A program made the translations under genes and the position numbers. 64,000 nt of DNA from Lepas anatifera (taxonomy: Eukaryota > Arthropoda > Thecostraca > Lepadidae), in assembly GCA_034440635.1 (NCBI GenBank), contig JAOTON010002237.1:434001-498000 (forward strand), in the 5' to 3' direction. How positions within the stretch are numbered: position 1 is the stretch's first letter; each line of letters begins with the position of its first letter. The notes beneath the pieces were generated by a model. The model saw nothing but the letters and a program-made list of their open reading frames with translations. It did no database searches and had not been told where the DNA came from. Positions 46,869 to 58,947 of this stretch are shown here, one piece after another.

Positions 46869-47290
46869 TCCTCCGCCTCTCTATGCCTCTCCGTGGTACT
46901 CCGCCTCTCTCCGCCTCTCCGTGCTACTCCGCCTATCTCCGCCTCTCCGTGCTACTCCACCTATCTCTGCCTCTTCGTGCTACTCCACCTCTCTCTGCCT
47001 CTTCGTGCTACTCAGCTCCGCCTCTCTCCGCCTCTCCGCACTACTTCGCCTCCGCCTCTCTCAGCCTCTCCGTGCTACTCCGCCTATCTCCGCCTCTCCG
47101 TGCTACTCCACCTATCTCTGCCTTTCGTGCTACTCCACCTCTCTCTGCCTCTTCGTGCTACTCAGCTCCGCCTCTCTCCGCCTCTCCGTACTACTTCGCC
47201 TCTGCTTCTCTCCGCCTCTCCGTACTACTTTGCCTCCGCCTCTCTCCGCCTCTCCGTGCTACTCCACCTCCGCCTCTCCGTACCCGTGCT
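46480..47290 (+). repeat. Pyrimidine-rich minisatellite (CTCCGCCTCTC type) with a CT core
   Basis: The units combine TACTCCGCCTCTCTCCGCC and TCCGTGCTACTCC-like text, repeated for about 800 bp, with a pure (CT)n tract at about 46803-46866. The + strand is almost entirely pyrimidine. All three frames stay open because stops need purines, so the long open frames are not genes. Confidence 0.95.
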
Positions 47291-49334
47291 GTGCTCTGTA
47301 CTACCTCTAATGTTTATTCCACAGCATGTGCGGATCACTTGCCAAGGAAATGGCTAGCTTAAGTCCCAGACTTCTAGTCTGCACCCAGAATACTTCATGT
47401 ATCCCGCGACGTTGCAACACAAGCCACTAATGAGAGGTAGTCGAATTTATAAAGGACAGAATAAGAAAAAAACTAAACGGCAAGGCTAGGGCTGAGACCA
47501 ATTGACAATGACTGAGCCTGAAAGCTATCGAAGCAAGTCAGTGATCAGCTGAATAAGTTGATCAGTGATCCGTAATCAGTAATATTTGTCTTTGCACAAC
47601 GGATAAAAGATCGGCTGCGAACGGCGCTGAGCCATGTTTGCCTGTGGAGATATCTAGCTCACGATGGATAACTTTATATTTTTTGTCATTCCTCCATTCC
47701 GGTTTAGATACGTCTTTTTAATGTGCTTCTCACTAATGCATGGTTAAAAGCGATTTCAGCTGAAGTGAAACAATGATAAGCCTTCGCGTTTCCCTCAAAG
47801 AGCAGTCACGCTTCACTTTTACTTTCTGGTCTGAGCCAGAGCAGCCTGGTGCAGCCGAGGTTTGTGGTATGGTGATGTCACGCCCGAACCCATCTTCCGT
47901 GTCCAGAACTGGCGCTATGACCACGTGAGAGTCACACTTCCGGTCGCGGGAGCTCACGGCTCGCCGCCTCTCAAGTGAAGGCCCTTCTTACTGGTCAGCG
48001 CATGGCTAATGTTTGTTGTGTCCCCAAAAAAATCGTTGTTGCTTATGAAATCCGAGACGTAAGTGCCAGTCTTGGTGGGCTTAAAGATCATCGAGTGGTA
48101 GGGTTATGACAACTATTGGTCGCTTATGGTATGAAATCTGGACTCATCAGATTTTAGCTACATCCCCCACACCCCCAGGGGTTTTAGCTCACCCAGACAC
48201 TACTAATGCAGTGTGCACAGTGTTGAGTCCGATGGGTCACAGTGTGCACAGTGTTGAGTCCGATGATGCACAGTGTGCACAATGTGCACCATCAGACTTA
48301 ACACCTGCTGCTCGTGCTGCCGTTCACTTGAAAGTAGACATTCACTCAGATCTGAAAACTCGGGAGGTTTTTAAATCCATGGCAGGATCCCAACCATCGC
48401 GTATGCCCACCGTTCACTTCCCACCCGGCGGCCACGAGTCATTGCCTAACGCCGCTCATCCCCACCCGTTTCTTCTCGAATGGATATTGATCACTACGGC
48501 GTTAAACAAGCTTTTAGAAAATGTTGTTCGTGAGAACTGTCCACGTTTCAGGCATCAAGAACTGGTCGTTCAGCTCTCCTTTTGACATTTATGTCTTCGG
48601 CAGAGACAATATTCCCATGTTTTCCTATATTTGACGTCATTTACCATAGTCTGATGGTATGGTAAGCATAAAACTGCTGGTGAATAAGCTATTGATGATA
48701 GGTGACTAGTGGTCACTGGCCATGAGAGGCACTATAGTTGGTAACTGTCTGGTGATGAAAAGCTGTGATGAAAATGTTGGGAATAGTTGCGACCCAAAGT
48801 GGAACCTTCCAAGATTTTATGGGACAGAGAGGTCACTTCTTTAATGATCATGATTATGAGCAGAAACATTCTGGGGGCAGGTTATTAAGTTCATTTCTGT
48901 GAATGGAACACCTTATTTTTATTTCAGTGGTTTTGCAAGAGAGATTATGTTTTACACATGGTTTCCGCTCTTCATAACCTTTACAAAAAACCAAGACATT
49001 TGGCAGTGCTGCCGATTCGAGGGCTCCGCTGTACTAGCACCAGAACTTGTGCTTTTATCTGTTGCATTGTGAGGATTCTGATGAACGGTCGGGATCTAAG
49101 ATTATATAGTCGGGCCCCTGCTTTCTCAGGGGCGCGACTATATAATATCAGTGTATTAGCTCCGTTTTGCATCCAGGATTCGATGAGGCAGGTCATTAAA
49201 AATATTATCCATTTATAGAAAATAATTGCACAAGAGGTTGCTGAAGAAGGAAACTGCAGCGTGTGCAACGTATGAGTATGAAGTGCCCAAAAGCTGCGGA
49301 AAGTGCCGCACTTCTTTTTCAGAAAACACTATCA
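47291..49334. other. Region without supported genes
   Basis: A 159-codon + frame (48106-48585) contains a short internal duplication, CACAGTGTTGAGTCCGATG, repeated at 48217 and 48247. It shows no known motif. Otherwise no feature is seen. Confidence 0.4.
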
Positions 49335-49530
49335 TCCTGATGCAATAATGTTTGGGGTTTATCAACGCACCAACTACCAAAGTAATAGGGCATACCCAAC
49401 TCTCTCCCTGCTGGAAAGGTTTCTCAGGGACCAGATAATTCCTTGTCCAGAGGATGCGCCGGGCCCTGAACCTGGGTCGGCCGCTTGAAAAACCATCTTG
49501 CTAACTACTAGACCACTGCGTTCCCGTCAT
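49335..49530 (-). repeat. tRNA-derived SINE, copy 5
   Basis: On the minus strand it reads GCAGTGGTCTAGTAGTTAGC (A box), GCGGCCGACCCAGGTTCAGG (B box, decayed), then CCAGCAGGGAGAGAGTTGGG and the tail GTAGTTGGTGCGTTGATAAA, CCCC. Head and tail agree with copies 1-4, so this is a full-length but diverged copy. Confidence 0.75.
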
Positions 49531-49817
49531 CCTCATGTAACCACTACCAACTTTCTGAAATGAAGTCCGGCATGGAATGAGTCCGGATTGGGGTTGTTTA
49601 CCCACTCTGTTTCCTAACCCTGAAGTTAGCTCTTGGAGTTGATACGCTTGATACAAACGTGTAGTTCTACTCCGCCTGCCATGGCTTCCTTTTGCATCTG
49701 AACTTAGGTATTTAGACGCACTTCAGTGCTTTCACACAATATTATTTCTCTTTTTATTTGACATACCCTTTGTTATGCTTTTTCGAAGCTTGAGACTGTG
49801 AAGAATACAGCGGTGTA

Positions 49818-49975
49818 GCATGTCCTGCAGAGGGCTGGGACAGGTGGACTGGTCCTGCAGAGGGCGGGGACAGGTGGACTGGTCCTGCAGAGGGCGGGGA
49901 CAGATGGACTGGTCCTGCAGAGGGCGGGGACAGATGTACTGGTCCTGCAGAGGGCGGGGACAGGTGGACTGCGGT
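49818..49975 (+). repeat. 30-bp minisatellite
   Basis: Five units of 30 bp contain TCCTGCAGAGGGCGGGGACA and GGTGGACTGG. Each carries a CTGCAG hexamer. Because the unit length is a multiple of three, it keeps frames open on both strands, but no gene context is seen. Confidence 0.95.
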
Positions 49976-52900
49976 GACACGGTCGGAAGCAGTGTGCCGT
50001 GGCGATGACCACTAAGGCTAACCTTCGCAGGGTCCACAGCCGATGGATTGCTTTGTGGTTTCTGGACTATGACTGGAACACCTCAGTAGCCGGAAGCAAT
50101 GAGCACGTGCAGCAAAGGCATTTATTTGGATAAAGCTGCAGAGTGGCCCGGTTACTTACTTGGGTGAAGACAGATTATTGATAAGCGATATTTTAAAACA
50201 TGAAACCTTTTATTCAGATAAAACTTCTTGTCCCCACTCCTTGACCGCGACAAAGGAAAGTATACTGGAAATGTTTATCGAAAGATGACGAGAGGAGGAA
50301 TAATGCACCTATTGGAATGTTGCAAGTTTTCGATCTTACTATTGCTACATCACTGGACAGGCCACCCGCATTAAAGCTGGTGTTATCGCCAGGCTAGACA
50401 TGGGGCATGCCGATCACTTTGGTGGCCGTCATTGATGTCCGACAGTCCACCGCTGTGGCAACGTGCCGGTCCAGAATACTAATAACACAGCCTGCAGCCT
50501 CAGATACCGGGCTCTGTCGGCATGTTTTGACAAACCCCGCGGCCTATGTGCGTGCTCTGAGTGTTGTGTATGGCGAGCGTGACGAAACGCAGGCACTGGC
50601 GGTACTACCCGTTGACCAACGCTGAAGGTCCTGGCGAGGAGGCGATAAGTCTCACCAGCAGCAGCTTGCCTATGGACCGTATCATAAACTCAGAGGTCAA
50701 AACCGAGGTCACGTGTTTCCACTTAATTACCATTGATGTCCTGGTTGTATTAGCACCAGATTCGCTCTAATCTCACAATCCTTTGTTGGATTTTTCTCAG
50801 GTAGGCTCTACACCGTCCGCCCAGACGGCAGTTTTTGCTCCTCTCCTTCCATAACTGGACCGTCACATTTGGCCGCGGGGCCACGCACGGCTGTTACCGC
50901 ACGCTGCTGCGGCCTGGTCTTGAGTGGACGCCATCTAAACGGTCCCTCTCTGTCCACCATATGACTCCGCTTCGGCGCTTTAGTGATGCAAACTAATCGC
51001 GCTGGCTTCCACGAAAGGTAGACTTCTTTAGCAGAGCACCTCAAAAGGCAGTGTTCGGAAATTATTGAAAAATCACCCGATTATGAAAAGCACAATAGCT
51101 CGCAGATGTGTATTCCAGGAATGGTGGAATTTACTGGCCAAATGGCCAAATGAGGTTCGAGTTCAATTTGAAGGCCGAGGAAATTTGGATACCTCCCGAC
51201 CACACGCATCACGCCACGGCAACAGGGGGCGGTAGAGCCAGGTCGCAGTAACGGTGCGGGATCAAAGCTGGCTCCTGATGACCTGGCTCCTGTGCCAGGG
51301 CAGGTCAGCCACCCTCGTGACCTATCGGTATGCACGCTCACCCCAGCGGGTCAGTGGGGGGTCACACAGACGCCAGCCTCCGCTTCTGAGGGTCAGCCAG
51401 GTGATGGGCAGGTCAAGCCGTGCCAACCCACACGGTGATGTACCGCCAACGTGGGCAGAGCTTTCACACTGCCCTCGGTGGGACTTCTGGGACTGCCCCA
51501 AAACTTTGACCCGTCGGCATGGCCTATTTCAGGTTACCACTGGCCTGACACAATTGTAAGTGAGGTATGTAGTCTGCGGCAGTTTTGGTATGCTGTGACG
51601 GTACTCGTTTCACCAGCTCTGTTTCGAAATGACGCGCACGGTGATAACCAAGACATCGTTATCAAGTTATCTGCAATGAACAGAATAACAAGGAGTCAAT
51701 TCCTGATATGGCTGGATCATGGTTCCAAAATTCGGAATGCTATTTGCATACAAAAATAGTATTTGGACAATAAAATGGCACAGGTAATCAAAGATACCAT
51801 TTGTGCCTGTGTCCCCTGATCGTCTTAGTAGGTCAGAGTCCTATCGTCTCGAAAAAAACGTTGGCTTTCTATGGGATCCACATTCACTATCTAAGGTACT
51901 ATCTCGATGGGCCACAGAAGGATCGTTGTTCTTCCTTGCCTGGAAACCGACGGTCGGACCTCCGCGCTGGAGCTGATCTGATCTTATTCAAACGTCTCAC
52001 CTTCCGAGAAGAATGGTAGAAAAACACGGCGGCCGAGATACGGACGCGATTTTGCCCGCTGACAAAAAGAGGTCTGCGTCTCTCTCACTGGGAGGTGTGT
52101 GGAGCGAGTCACGCAAGGCTCCTGTCGTGGAGCACCACTCGTGTCGCCCCCAAATGAGCTGTTTGATGGAACAGAGCAGTTGGTACCGGGTCCTTGAGTA
52201 TTTTCCACATGAGTTGGCATGGTGTGTTGCGCATTCTCCGTCGCTTTATTGGCCATAAGCCAGTTTATTACGGGAAATGAGGCACCATTAGAAGCAGTTG
52301 TTGGCAGGCCGTGTTTCGTCGCAGATTAAGCGAACTTGAGACCAATTCTGGTCAGTGGCCGATCTGCACTGCTTGTTTGGAGGGGGGCGAGGCCAAAAGA
52401 ACGTGACGAAGTATTTAACTAGGAAAATCTGAAAACATCCAAGGTTTGGTAGGAGCACGCAGCCCTCCCCTCGGATCCGGCAGTGATTCTTACTACCGTG
52501 GTTACATCAGCGCAATCACCGCTGGCTTCTGTTGAACCAGTTTCTAAGCAATACCAAAATTTCGTATTGGAGCATATTCTGATGCTTGATAAATCAATCA
52601 AGCAGCTGCAGGCATCCGGTTGTTTTGCCCTACCTAGGAGAATGCAGTAAGCTGGGCGTGCTCGCCGTGACACTGGAGATCACCGGAGAGCATGGCTCTA
52701 CGCTGACCGGCCAGCTCCATTGTTATTGGGAGCACAGGCTTGGTCGGCCTTGAACTGGCCCGTCCAGTGTATCTAGACCACTAGGTGACCACTAGATCAC
52801 TAGTACTAGTTTCTTTTAGGCCGGACTCATGGAATGCCCTCGGTCAGCTGACTTTGTAAACGTTCCAAGAAATGTCGAATAGTTTTTTGACTAGGAAATT

Positions 52901-54196
52901 TGCATAGGAAACAAATGTCATAGGTTACTAAATTTTCCCTCTAGGCTTTTTTATACGGCGAGACTCATTAATTTTATACTAAGATTTTCTCCCGTTTCTT
53001 GATCTGGTAACCAAAATGGTGATTTGGGACAGTTACTCTTGAGTTTGACTCGGCGGCTCCGCTTCGTGTTCAGACCAAGGCAACATAATATCGCGACTCA
53101 GCCTTGCCCGTCACAGCCCGCTGTCCTTCCCTCTCCCCAATGTGGAATTCAGTGCCTTAGAGAATTTCGTCTCCAGTTTTGCTCTTAAAAGGACTGTGGC
53201 ACCTTGGTCGAGTCCCGGAATTTAGTGTAATTAGGAGTATTTTTAGCCGAAAATCATGAAAATGTCTATGCTTTTCTGAAAAAAGTACACTAAGCTCAAT
53301 ATTTTGATATTTAAAATGTTCCTCTATGGTAACAAATAAAGCCTATGCATGACGTCATGATCTAGCAACTACTACCATATTCAATAGGCGCCAAGAGATT
53401 GATTACTCACTGCGACGTTATCATGACGTCACGTCAACAGCTGACAGCTTTTACCGGCTCCTTGGGTACATTTTGGGTACATTTCAGGTAGGTTTTTAGC
53501 TTTTCTCCACGGAAATTTCGAATTCCAAAACAAGTGATACGTTGAGTACCAGGTTTTCCGGCATACTTTACAACTTGGCTATATTAGTTACAATCACGTT
53601 ATAAAGGTGTTACATTCCCTTTAAGCAAGAAAATTAGCACATTTCCACCTAGACTAAAGGCATCATGTCTCTACCTGTTGGTCTCCCAGTGGCACCGTCC
53701 GGGAGCACGGCCTCGTCACCTGTCACCGAAGCAGTCCCCCGTCGCTGGCAATGCGGTAGCCAAGTGGCAGAACTTTGGGCTTCAGCGCCGCCGATTTTCA
53801 TCTTCACACTTCCTAAAGGCAGAACTGACTCAGTCTTCCTGGTTGGAATGCTCATTTTGATGTGTCCTTACGGTGTGTGGCGCATCATCGGAACAGAGGG
53901 CCGAACCCCAATAATCCAGGCTTCTTATTTGGCGACTAGAAGTGATGAAAAGGGCTTATTTCAAATAGGTCTGTTAGGAAAAGAAAAGAAGAAATCATTT
54001 GCTGCATAAAATTTAGACATAAGAAGGTAGCAATCAACCAGGTTTTATTAAGCCTATCCCGTTTTGTGATTCAAGATATCAAGCACGGCACGCTTCTGCG
54101 TTGCGTGCTCCTTCCTCCCCCACCGTAGCAGCCTGTCAGTCACGTGACTCAGTAAAAAGCTGAACAGGCAGTCTCAGTCGGTTGCTTTGCAGCCGC
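49976..54196. other. Long stretch without supported genes
   Basis: Many 60-115-codon frames occur, such as 53665-54009 on +, which begins with an ATG and is moderately hydrophobic. None has recognisable motifs, splice context or a neighbouring exon. At about 53604-53624 TTACATTCCCTTTAAGC resembles a TTAAAGGGA-type MITE end without a partner. Confidence 0.4.
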
Positions 54197-54282
54197 ATAG
54201 CAACATGCGAATCTTCATGATCACGTGGGTACACTGCCCATAGCAACATATGGATCTTCATGATCACGTGGGTACACTGCCC
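54197..54282 (+). repeat. Two-unit 43-bp tandem duplication
   Basis: Two adjacent copies of ATAGCAACAT..ATCTTCATGATCACGTGGGT, ACACTGCCC, differing at three positions (GCGA versus ATGG). Confidence 0.95.
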
Positions 54283-54406
54283 TGCCAACGCTACAGCAAT
54301 GCATGAAATTCACAATGCGGTATGAAATTAAGTGGCCACATATAGTAGTACTGGTCCCATCTCTCCCTGTCATGTATAAGACGTATGATTTATAAATTGC
54401 AGGACA

Positions 54407-54546
54407 CAGTGGCGGATCCAGGACTTCATTTCGAGGGAGGGCGAGGGGGCTCCAGCCTCCACCACCATTGCCTCGGACCAGTCCCCGCATATGCATGAAT
54501 GGTAGATACTCGGACATTGGTGGCGGGCTTGGCCCCTAGCCGCTGG
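54407..54546. mobile_element. hAT-like MITE, copy 3 (reversed)
   Basis: It begins CAGTGGCGGATCCAGGACTT, CATTTCGAGGGAGGG, the inverse of the right end of copies 1 and 2. The far end near GGCCCCTAGCCGCTGG is a decayed form of the other terminus. Confidence 0.6.
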
Positions 54547-54881
54547 CAGGACATATTTTAATGCCTTCTGATGCTCATCAGTATGTGTTTTGCGGAATTG
54601 CATCGTAATAGATCACTGAGATAACACAACTGGCAGCGAATCAGGGAACTGGGTCTCACAACTGAACAGCTCCAAATTCCAAGCCTGACTTTAATGAATC
54701 CTATCCTCTGGCTGGTATTAACTCACTAGAGAGCTCAAGTGCCTCCGAGCACTTCTCAGAAATGAAATCACGGCTAAAAAGCTGGCTGCCAAGATAAAGT
54801 TGCCAGTAAAAGGCTACCAATTTAAAAGAAGACTTCGCCATTTAACACAGGCTTGAGACGAAACCCCCATTCAGCTTTAAT
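54547..54881. other. Unassigned spacer
   Basis: A + frame reading LKCLRALLRNEITAKKLAAK around 54735-54790 looks protein-like but lacks context. No family is recognised. Confidence 0.3.
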
Positions 54882-55229
54882 TCAAAACATCATATCTACT
54901 TGTTTGCTTGTTGGAGCGAAAGCATCAGAGGTCAAAGGTGGGAGGTCGAAAAATCTGCCCCAGGCGGCTTCCACGCTGCCCCGTTGTAAAAATTCGAGAA
55001 GAGCGGCCCTGCGAATAGCGCCCGTGTCCAACTGGCACTTCACATCAGCAGCCTGGCTGCCATCGTATAATGTGACTACCCAGCCCAGCTGAGTGCCCCT
55101 CTCTCGCATTGTTTCTTCCCCTTGGAGAGCCTTCGTTCCCAATGCAATTCCCCAGCTGTGCGTCCTGAACAATTCCAACAACATGGCTGGTGCCCAGTTT
55201 GCTTGTGTTGGACGTCGGTTCGGATCCAA
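54882..55229 (-). pseudogene. Possible retropepsin-type fragment of an LTR retroelement
   Basis: A 115-codon minus frame contains WVVTLYDGSQAADVKCQLDTGA near the middle. D-T-G-A preceded by a hydrophobic strand is the catalytic signature of retropepsins such as Ty3/Gypsy proteases. The expected second half (flap and ILG/LLG) is not visible and no gag or reverse transcriptase flanks it, so it is at most a small relic. Chance resemblance is a real alternative. Confidence 0.25.
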
Positions 55230-57404
55230 CTGCGTGGTTGGCCCTACACTGAGAGAAATTTGTATTCCTGTGTGTTCTATCTAATCCGGAATCACGGTCT
55301 GCTCGAGCATAAAATGATGCCATGAAACCTTATTAAAGGAACATTTGAGCATGCTTGCTCTCATTAGATCCTCTGCCCAGCATAATTCCAGCACAGGAAG
55401 TGTTTTTATAGGCCTTGACAGCTTAAAATGATTCTCAGCTTCTAAACATGGTAGGAAGAATCTTAATATGATACCAATATGGTATTACAAGTGGGATCTT
55501 TTTACACCACAAAGCATCATTTTACCATAGGTGCTCGACCTATTCTAGCCACGAAATTCAAAGAGCTATTAATATCCTCATCAAAGTTTTATTTTATACT
55601 AGGAATCAATATATTCTGTCACCAGAAATAACCAGGAATATGGGAGCTTTAGCTGCAGATAAATCATTCGAAACCCCAGTGTATTTTGATCCCACGTCAA
55701 AAGCGCACTTGATCCCACGTGAGATTGCGTGCGCGTGCTCGACCCGCGATTGAGAAAACTTACTCGCCGTTTCGCGCCATCTTCAGTGTTCCTGCCATTG
55801 CACGCAGAGCTGGCCACAAGGCTTTGGCGTCGTGATCCGAGCGAAATTTGAGGGGAATAGCTGACCCTATTCACTTTATGTTGGCACGTGCTTCTACATC
55901 GATCCAACTCAGGTTTTGACCTGAGGGGCCTGAAGAAGCCACGCTGCATTTGGCAGGGTTTACGGGAGAAGCCACATCGACAGACCTAGCGATGATAACG
56001 GATCAAGAGGAGAAGCTTAAGCTGAGTCTGATGACCGACAGACTCCGCTGAGAGCTAGCGAGAGTGAAGAAGCATACTGGGGCTACGAAGGTTGGGGCAT
56101 TCATTGTACTGGTGGCCAAAACCAGGAGTCCATGTGTGTCAGCTAGATGACGGCAACATGCACTGAAGCCCCAAGTTTGGCCGCGCAGAACAGCCCTTGC
56201 TATGCAAAGTTGATGAATTAGTGAGAAGCATCTGTTACTGTTGGATACAGTCACCCACGTGTTCTAAAGATCGTTTTAAGCTCACTTTGGGCACATACTA
56301 GGGGCGCTTAAAAAATAATGGAAGGATTTTCAGGAGCCTCTGAACGCACGTCCATCGCTGGACAGAGGTAAGTCTCATTCTGTACAATATCGTGCACAGA
56401 ATGATATGTTTTCAGCCATGACGGGATACTTTGAAGGAAACATGTCTACAATCATATCTATATATCCAAAGTAAACGAGGGTTGCTCTGACGACAGCGGC
56501 ATGTGCTTGAAGTGTAAGCCTGGACCGCTCCTGGGCGATATGCGAGAGGACTGTTCTTTAAAGGCATTTCATGTGTATCCGAAAAATGGTGAACGTGATT
56601 GTTGTTTAATGCTTCTGTCCTAATACAAAGTTATGATTATGTTATCTTTTCTTGAGGCTGAAGTAGACTATTGTAAACAAATTGGATTACCCTCATTATC
56701 ATTAGACAAAGTTAATGTAACAGCAAGGCCACAACAGCACGATAAGTAACATCTTTACAGAAAGTGTCAATTTAAGAAAAAACACGAAGACTAACGAGGA
56801 ACATCTAGTGAACCCAATGAAACTCCAGGCACGACGACTCAAAGTATGCCACGCACACTACAATTATAACAGCATCAGTTTTGCTACTAGACTAATTTCG
56901 TGCCAAATGCAGACTCAAAAGAGGCGGTTTCGTTTGAGGCTTGCATCGAATTCAGTTGCCGTGTTGAGTGGAGGCGCATATTTTTCTAAACCATGTCTCG
57001 TGGAGAGCTGGAATATAATGATTCCATGACGATTTTGCTGATGGAATACATTGATGCCGTGGAGTTTTTCTATACCGAGCGAAGAATCATTTGGAAACCA
57101 GTCATCAGACATTTGATTCCCGAGCTTACGGTCTAGCTCACATTCTATGAGCTTCAGAAAACACTACGTGCTAGACTCAATCCAGTCCAAGAGATTGCAT
57201 TGAGTCTGCGATGGGAATACAATGAGCCTGATTCTGCCTGATTCCAACCGAGTTTGACACCAGAATCCAGACTCGCTTTCAGCACCGACTCAGTTTATCC
57301 GAGAGGACTCGGTTTGTCTCTCAGTGTATGGTTGGGTTAGCTCCGGCATGTCCAGTGCATCGGAGGAGAAGGCCGGCTAGCCCGCCTGAACCCTGCGCCC
57401 TTGC
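55230..57404. other. Unassigned non-coding region
   Basis: No gene or repeat is recognised. Frames up to 116 codons lack motifs. Confidence 0.4.
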
Positions 57405-57835
57405 TTAACTCCCGCCCCGGTGGGGGAGGGTGTTTGAACACCCTTCTCGGGGTTTTCCGGCGGCACAAAAAAACGGCGGCGCGAAACACCGCTGTACCTG
57501 GCACGTCTTATTCTTGATCAATTCCGAAACTTTTCTCAAAATTTTAAGGTTGGGTCATTTTAGGTAAGGTCACCAGTGCAGGTAAAGTGACCTCACCTCC
57601 AAAAATGTTTAACGTGGCATAAGTAGGAATGGGGTGAATCTATCGAATTGAAAATTAAACCACATAATGCTACACCGAGTACTACGACATATATTCCAGG
57701 ATTTTTCATATCGATGACCTAACGTCAAGTACGGATCATCACCTCTCCATTCAAAATACATGGGAAAACAGGAATTGGGCTGTGTTTGTGTAGATAAAGC
57801 TGAGAATACCTTTATGCCCTCAAAATCGTACACTG
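57405..57835. mobile_element. Family C TTAA element, truncated copy
   Basis: It begins TTAACTCCCGCCCCGGTGGG, GGAGGGTGTTTGAACACCC, then TTTTCCGGCGGCAC, and follows the order of 39416-40240 (GGTCACCAGTGCAGGTAAAG, then TGACCTCACCTCC). It breaks off at about 57835, so only one TTAA end remains. Confidence 0.7.
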
Positions 57836-58714
57836 TAAAAAGTTGAGCACCACCATATGTAAATGCGTGCTATAGCATACACTTAGCAGCATAAATGGGA
57901 GCTAAAGAGCCAGATGGTGCTTGAATATAACATCCGTGTCTTTATTTTTCAATTAGCTTCTCTGATATAATCACGTGCTGGCATGCTGCTGTTTTTCAGC
58001 ACCTGGTCACCCACAAGGTACGTTTTTTAGCATCTTTCCGATTCCCTGAAAAACGCGCGCAAGCGAGTGGGCGCGTGCATTTCCGGCTTGAATAGTCTTA
58101 AAGTGCTATGTCTGAGCATCTTAATTGGTTTTGGCGGGAGCTTTTAGCACTAATTGGTGCTTAATTTACCATGGCGCGTGCACGCGCCGCGTCCTCGCGG
58201 TCAGTCAACCGCCATCTTTCACCAAGTGCTGGTCTGTCAATAATAGTCATTGCGCGCATGGGCGAAAGCCCGCGAAGCCCAAAGTCTGGAGGTAAGTGGA
58301 CATACTGGATACACATTTATCGAGTTTGATCGCAGATATGAACACAGGTTAATTTTTCCTCGATGTCTGAAATAATACAGCTTTACGGTATCTCGCAGCG
58401 AGGAATGCTCTCATCGCCCAATTAAGCTCCCCCGATAGGTAAGTGGATGGTTTGGGGGAGGTCAAGGGATCCAAAATTGTGGCAAATATGATTAAAGAAG
58501 AAAAGAAACCAAATCGAGTGGTTGGGTGGGAATGTTTATTTTGCCCCTCGGGATCCACTACTTGCAATAATATTATTGAAAGTCTATTTTCTGGTCATGT
58601 AGATACCTATTTCGAGAGAGCCTCGAAAGTTAGGCATAGGCGTAGAAATATTTTTTTATGTCGAGAGGGCAAAAGTCGTCAGTGCTGGTGGCAGTGAACG
58701 TGATTCTACCTACC
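57836..58714. other. Unassigned non-coding region
   Basis: The start CACTGTAAAAAGTTGAGCAC looks like a transposon terminus but no inverse partner was found. AGCAC/GTGCT motifs recur to about 58170. No gene is supported. Confidence 0.35.
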
Positions 58715-58947
58715 CACAGGCGTAGGAACCTCCAGAATATGAGGGGGGTAGCCAAACTTCAACCTGAAGCTGACAGGAAACGTCCCAGGCCAGGGCTAAG
58801 AACTTTCGGATTTGGAATACTCGTTGTTTTCTATACCGGCTGTTAATAAAAATGTCCGACTTCCTCCCATTTCAGATGAGATCAGGAGTTTTTTAGCCCA
58901 ATATTTGATGGGGCGATGGCCCCAGCTCCCTCTTCCTGCGCCTATGT
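58715..58947. mobile_element. Putative small MITE with CAYAGGCGTAGGAA ends
   Basis: The left end CACAGGCGTAGGAACCTCC and the right end, inverted ACATAGGCGCAGGAAGAGGG, form about 14-bp imperfect inverted repeats around 230 bp. Related termini appear at 59057 (inverted CATAGGCACAGGTTCC), 58634 and 28661. It is non-coding. Confidence 0.45.

Noticed and set aside
46456..47362. Three overlapping open frames of 216-284 codons rich in Ser, Leu and Pro
   Set aside because: They lie entirely in the pyrimidine minisatellite, where stop codons cannot arise on the + strand.
48106..48585. 159-codon + frame with an internal duplication
   Set aside because: No motif, splice or promoter support. The duplication is nucleotide-level. 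Kept only as a note.
53665..54009. 114-codon + frame starting with ATG
   Set aside because: The length is expected by chance in 64 kb, overlapping frames exist on both strands, and no family is recognised.
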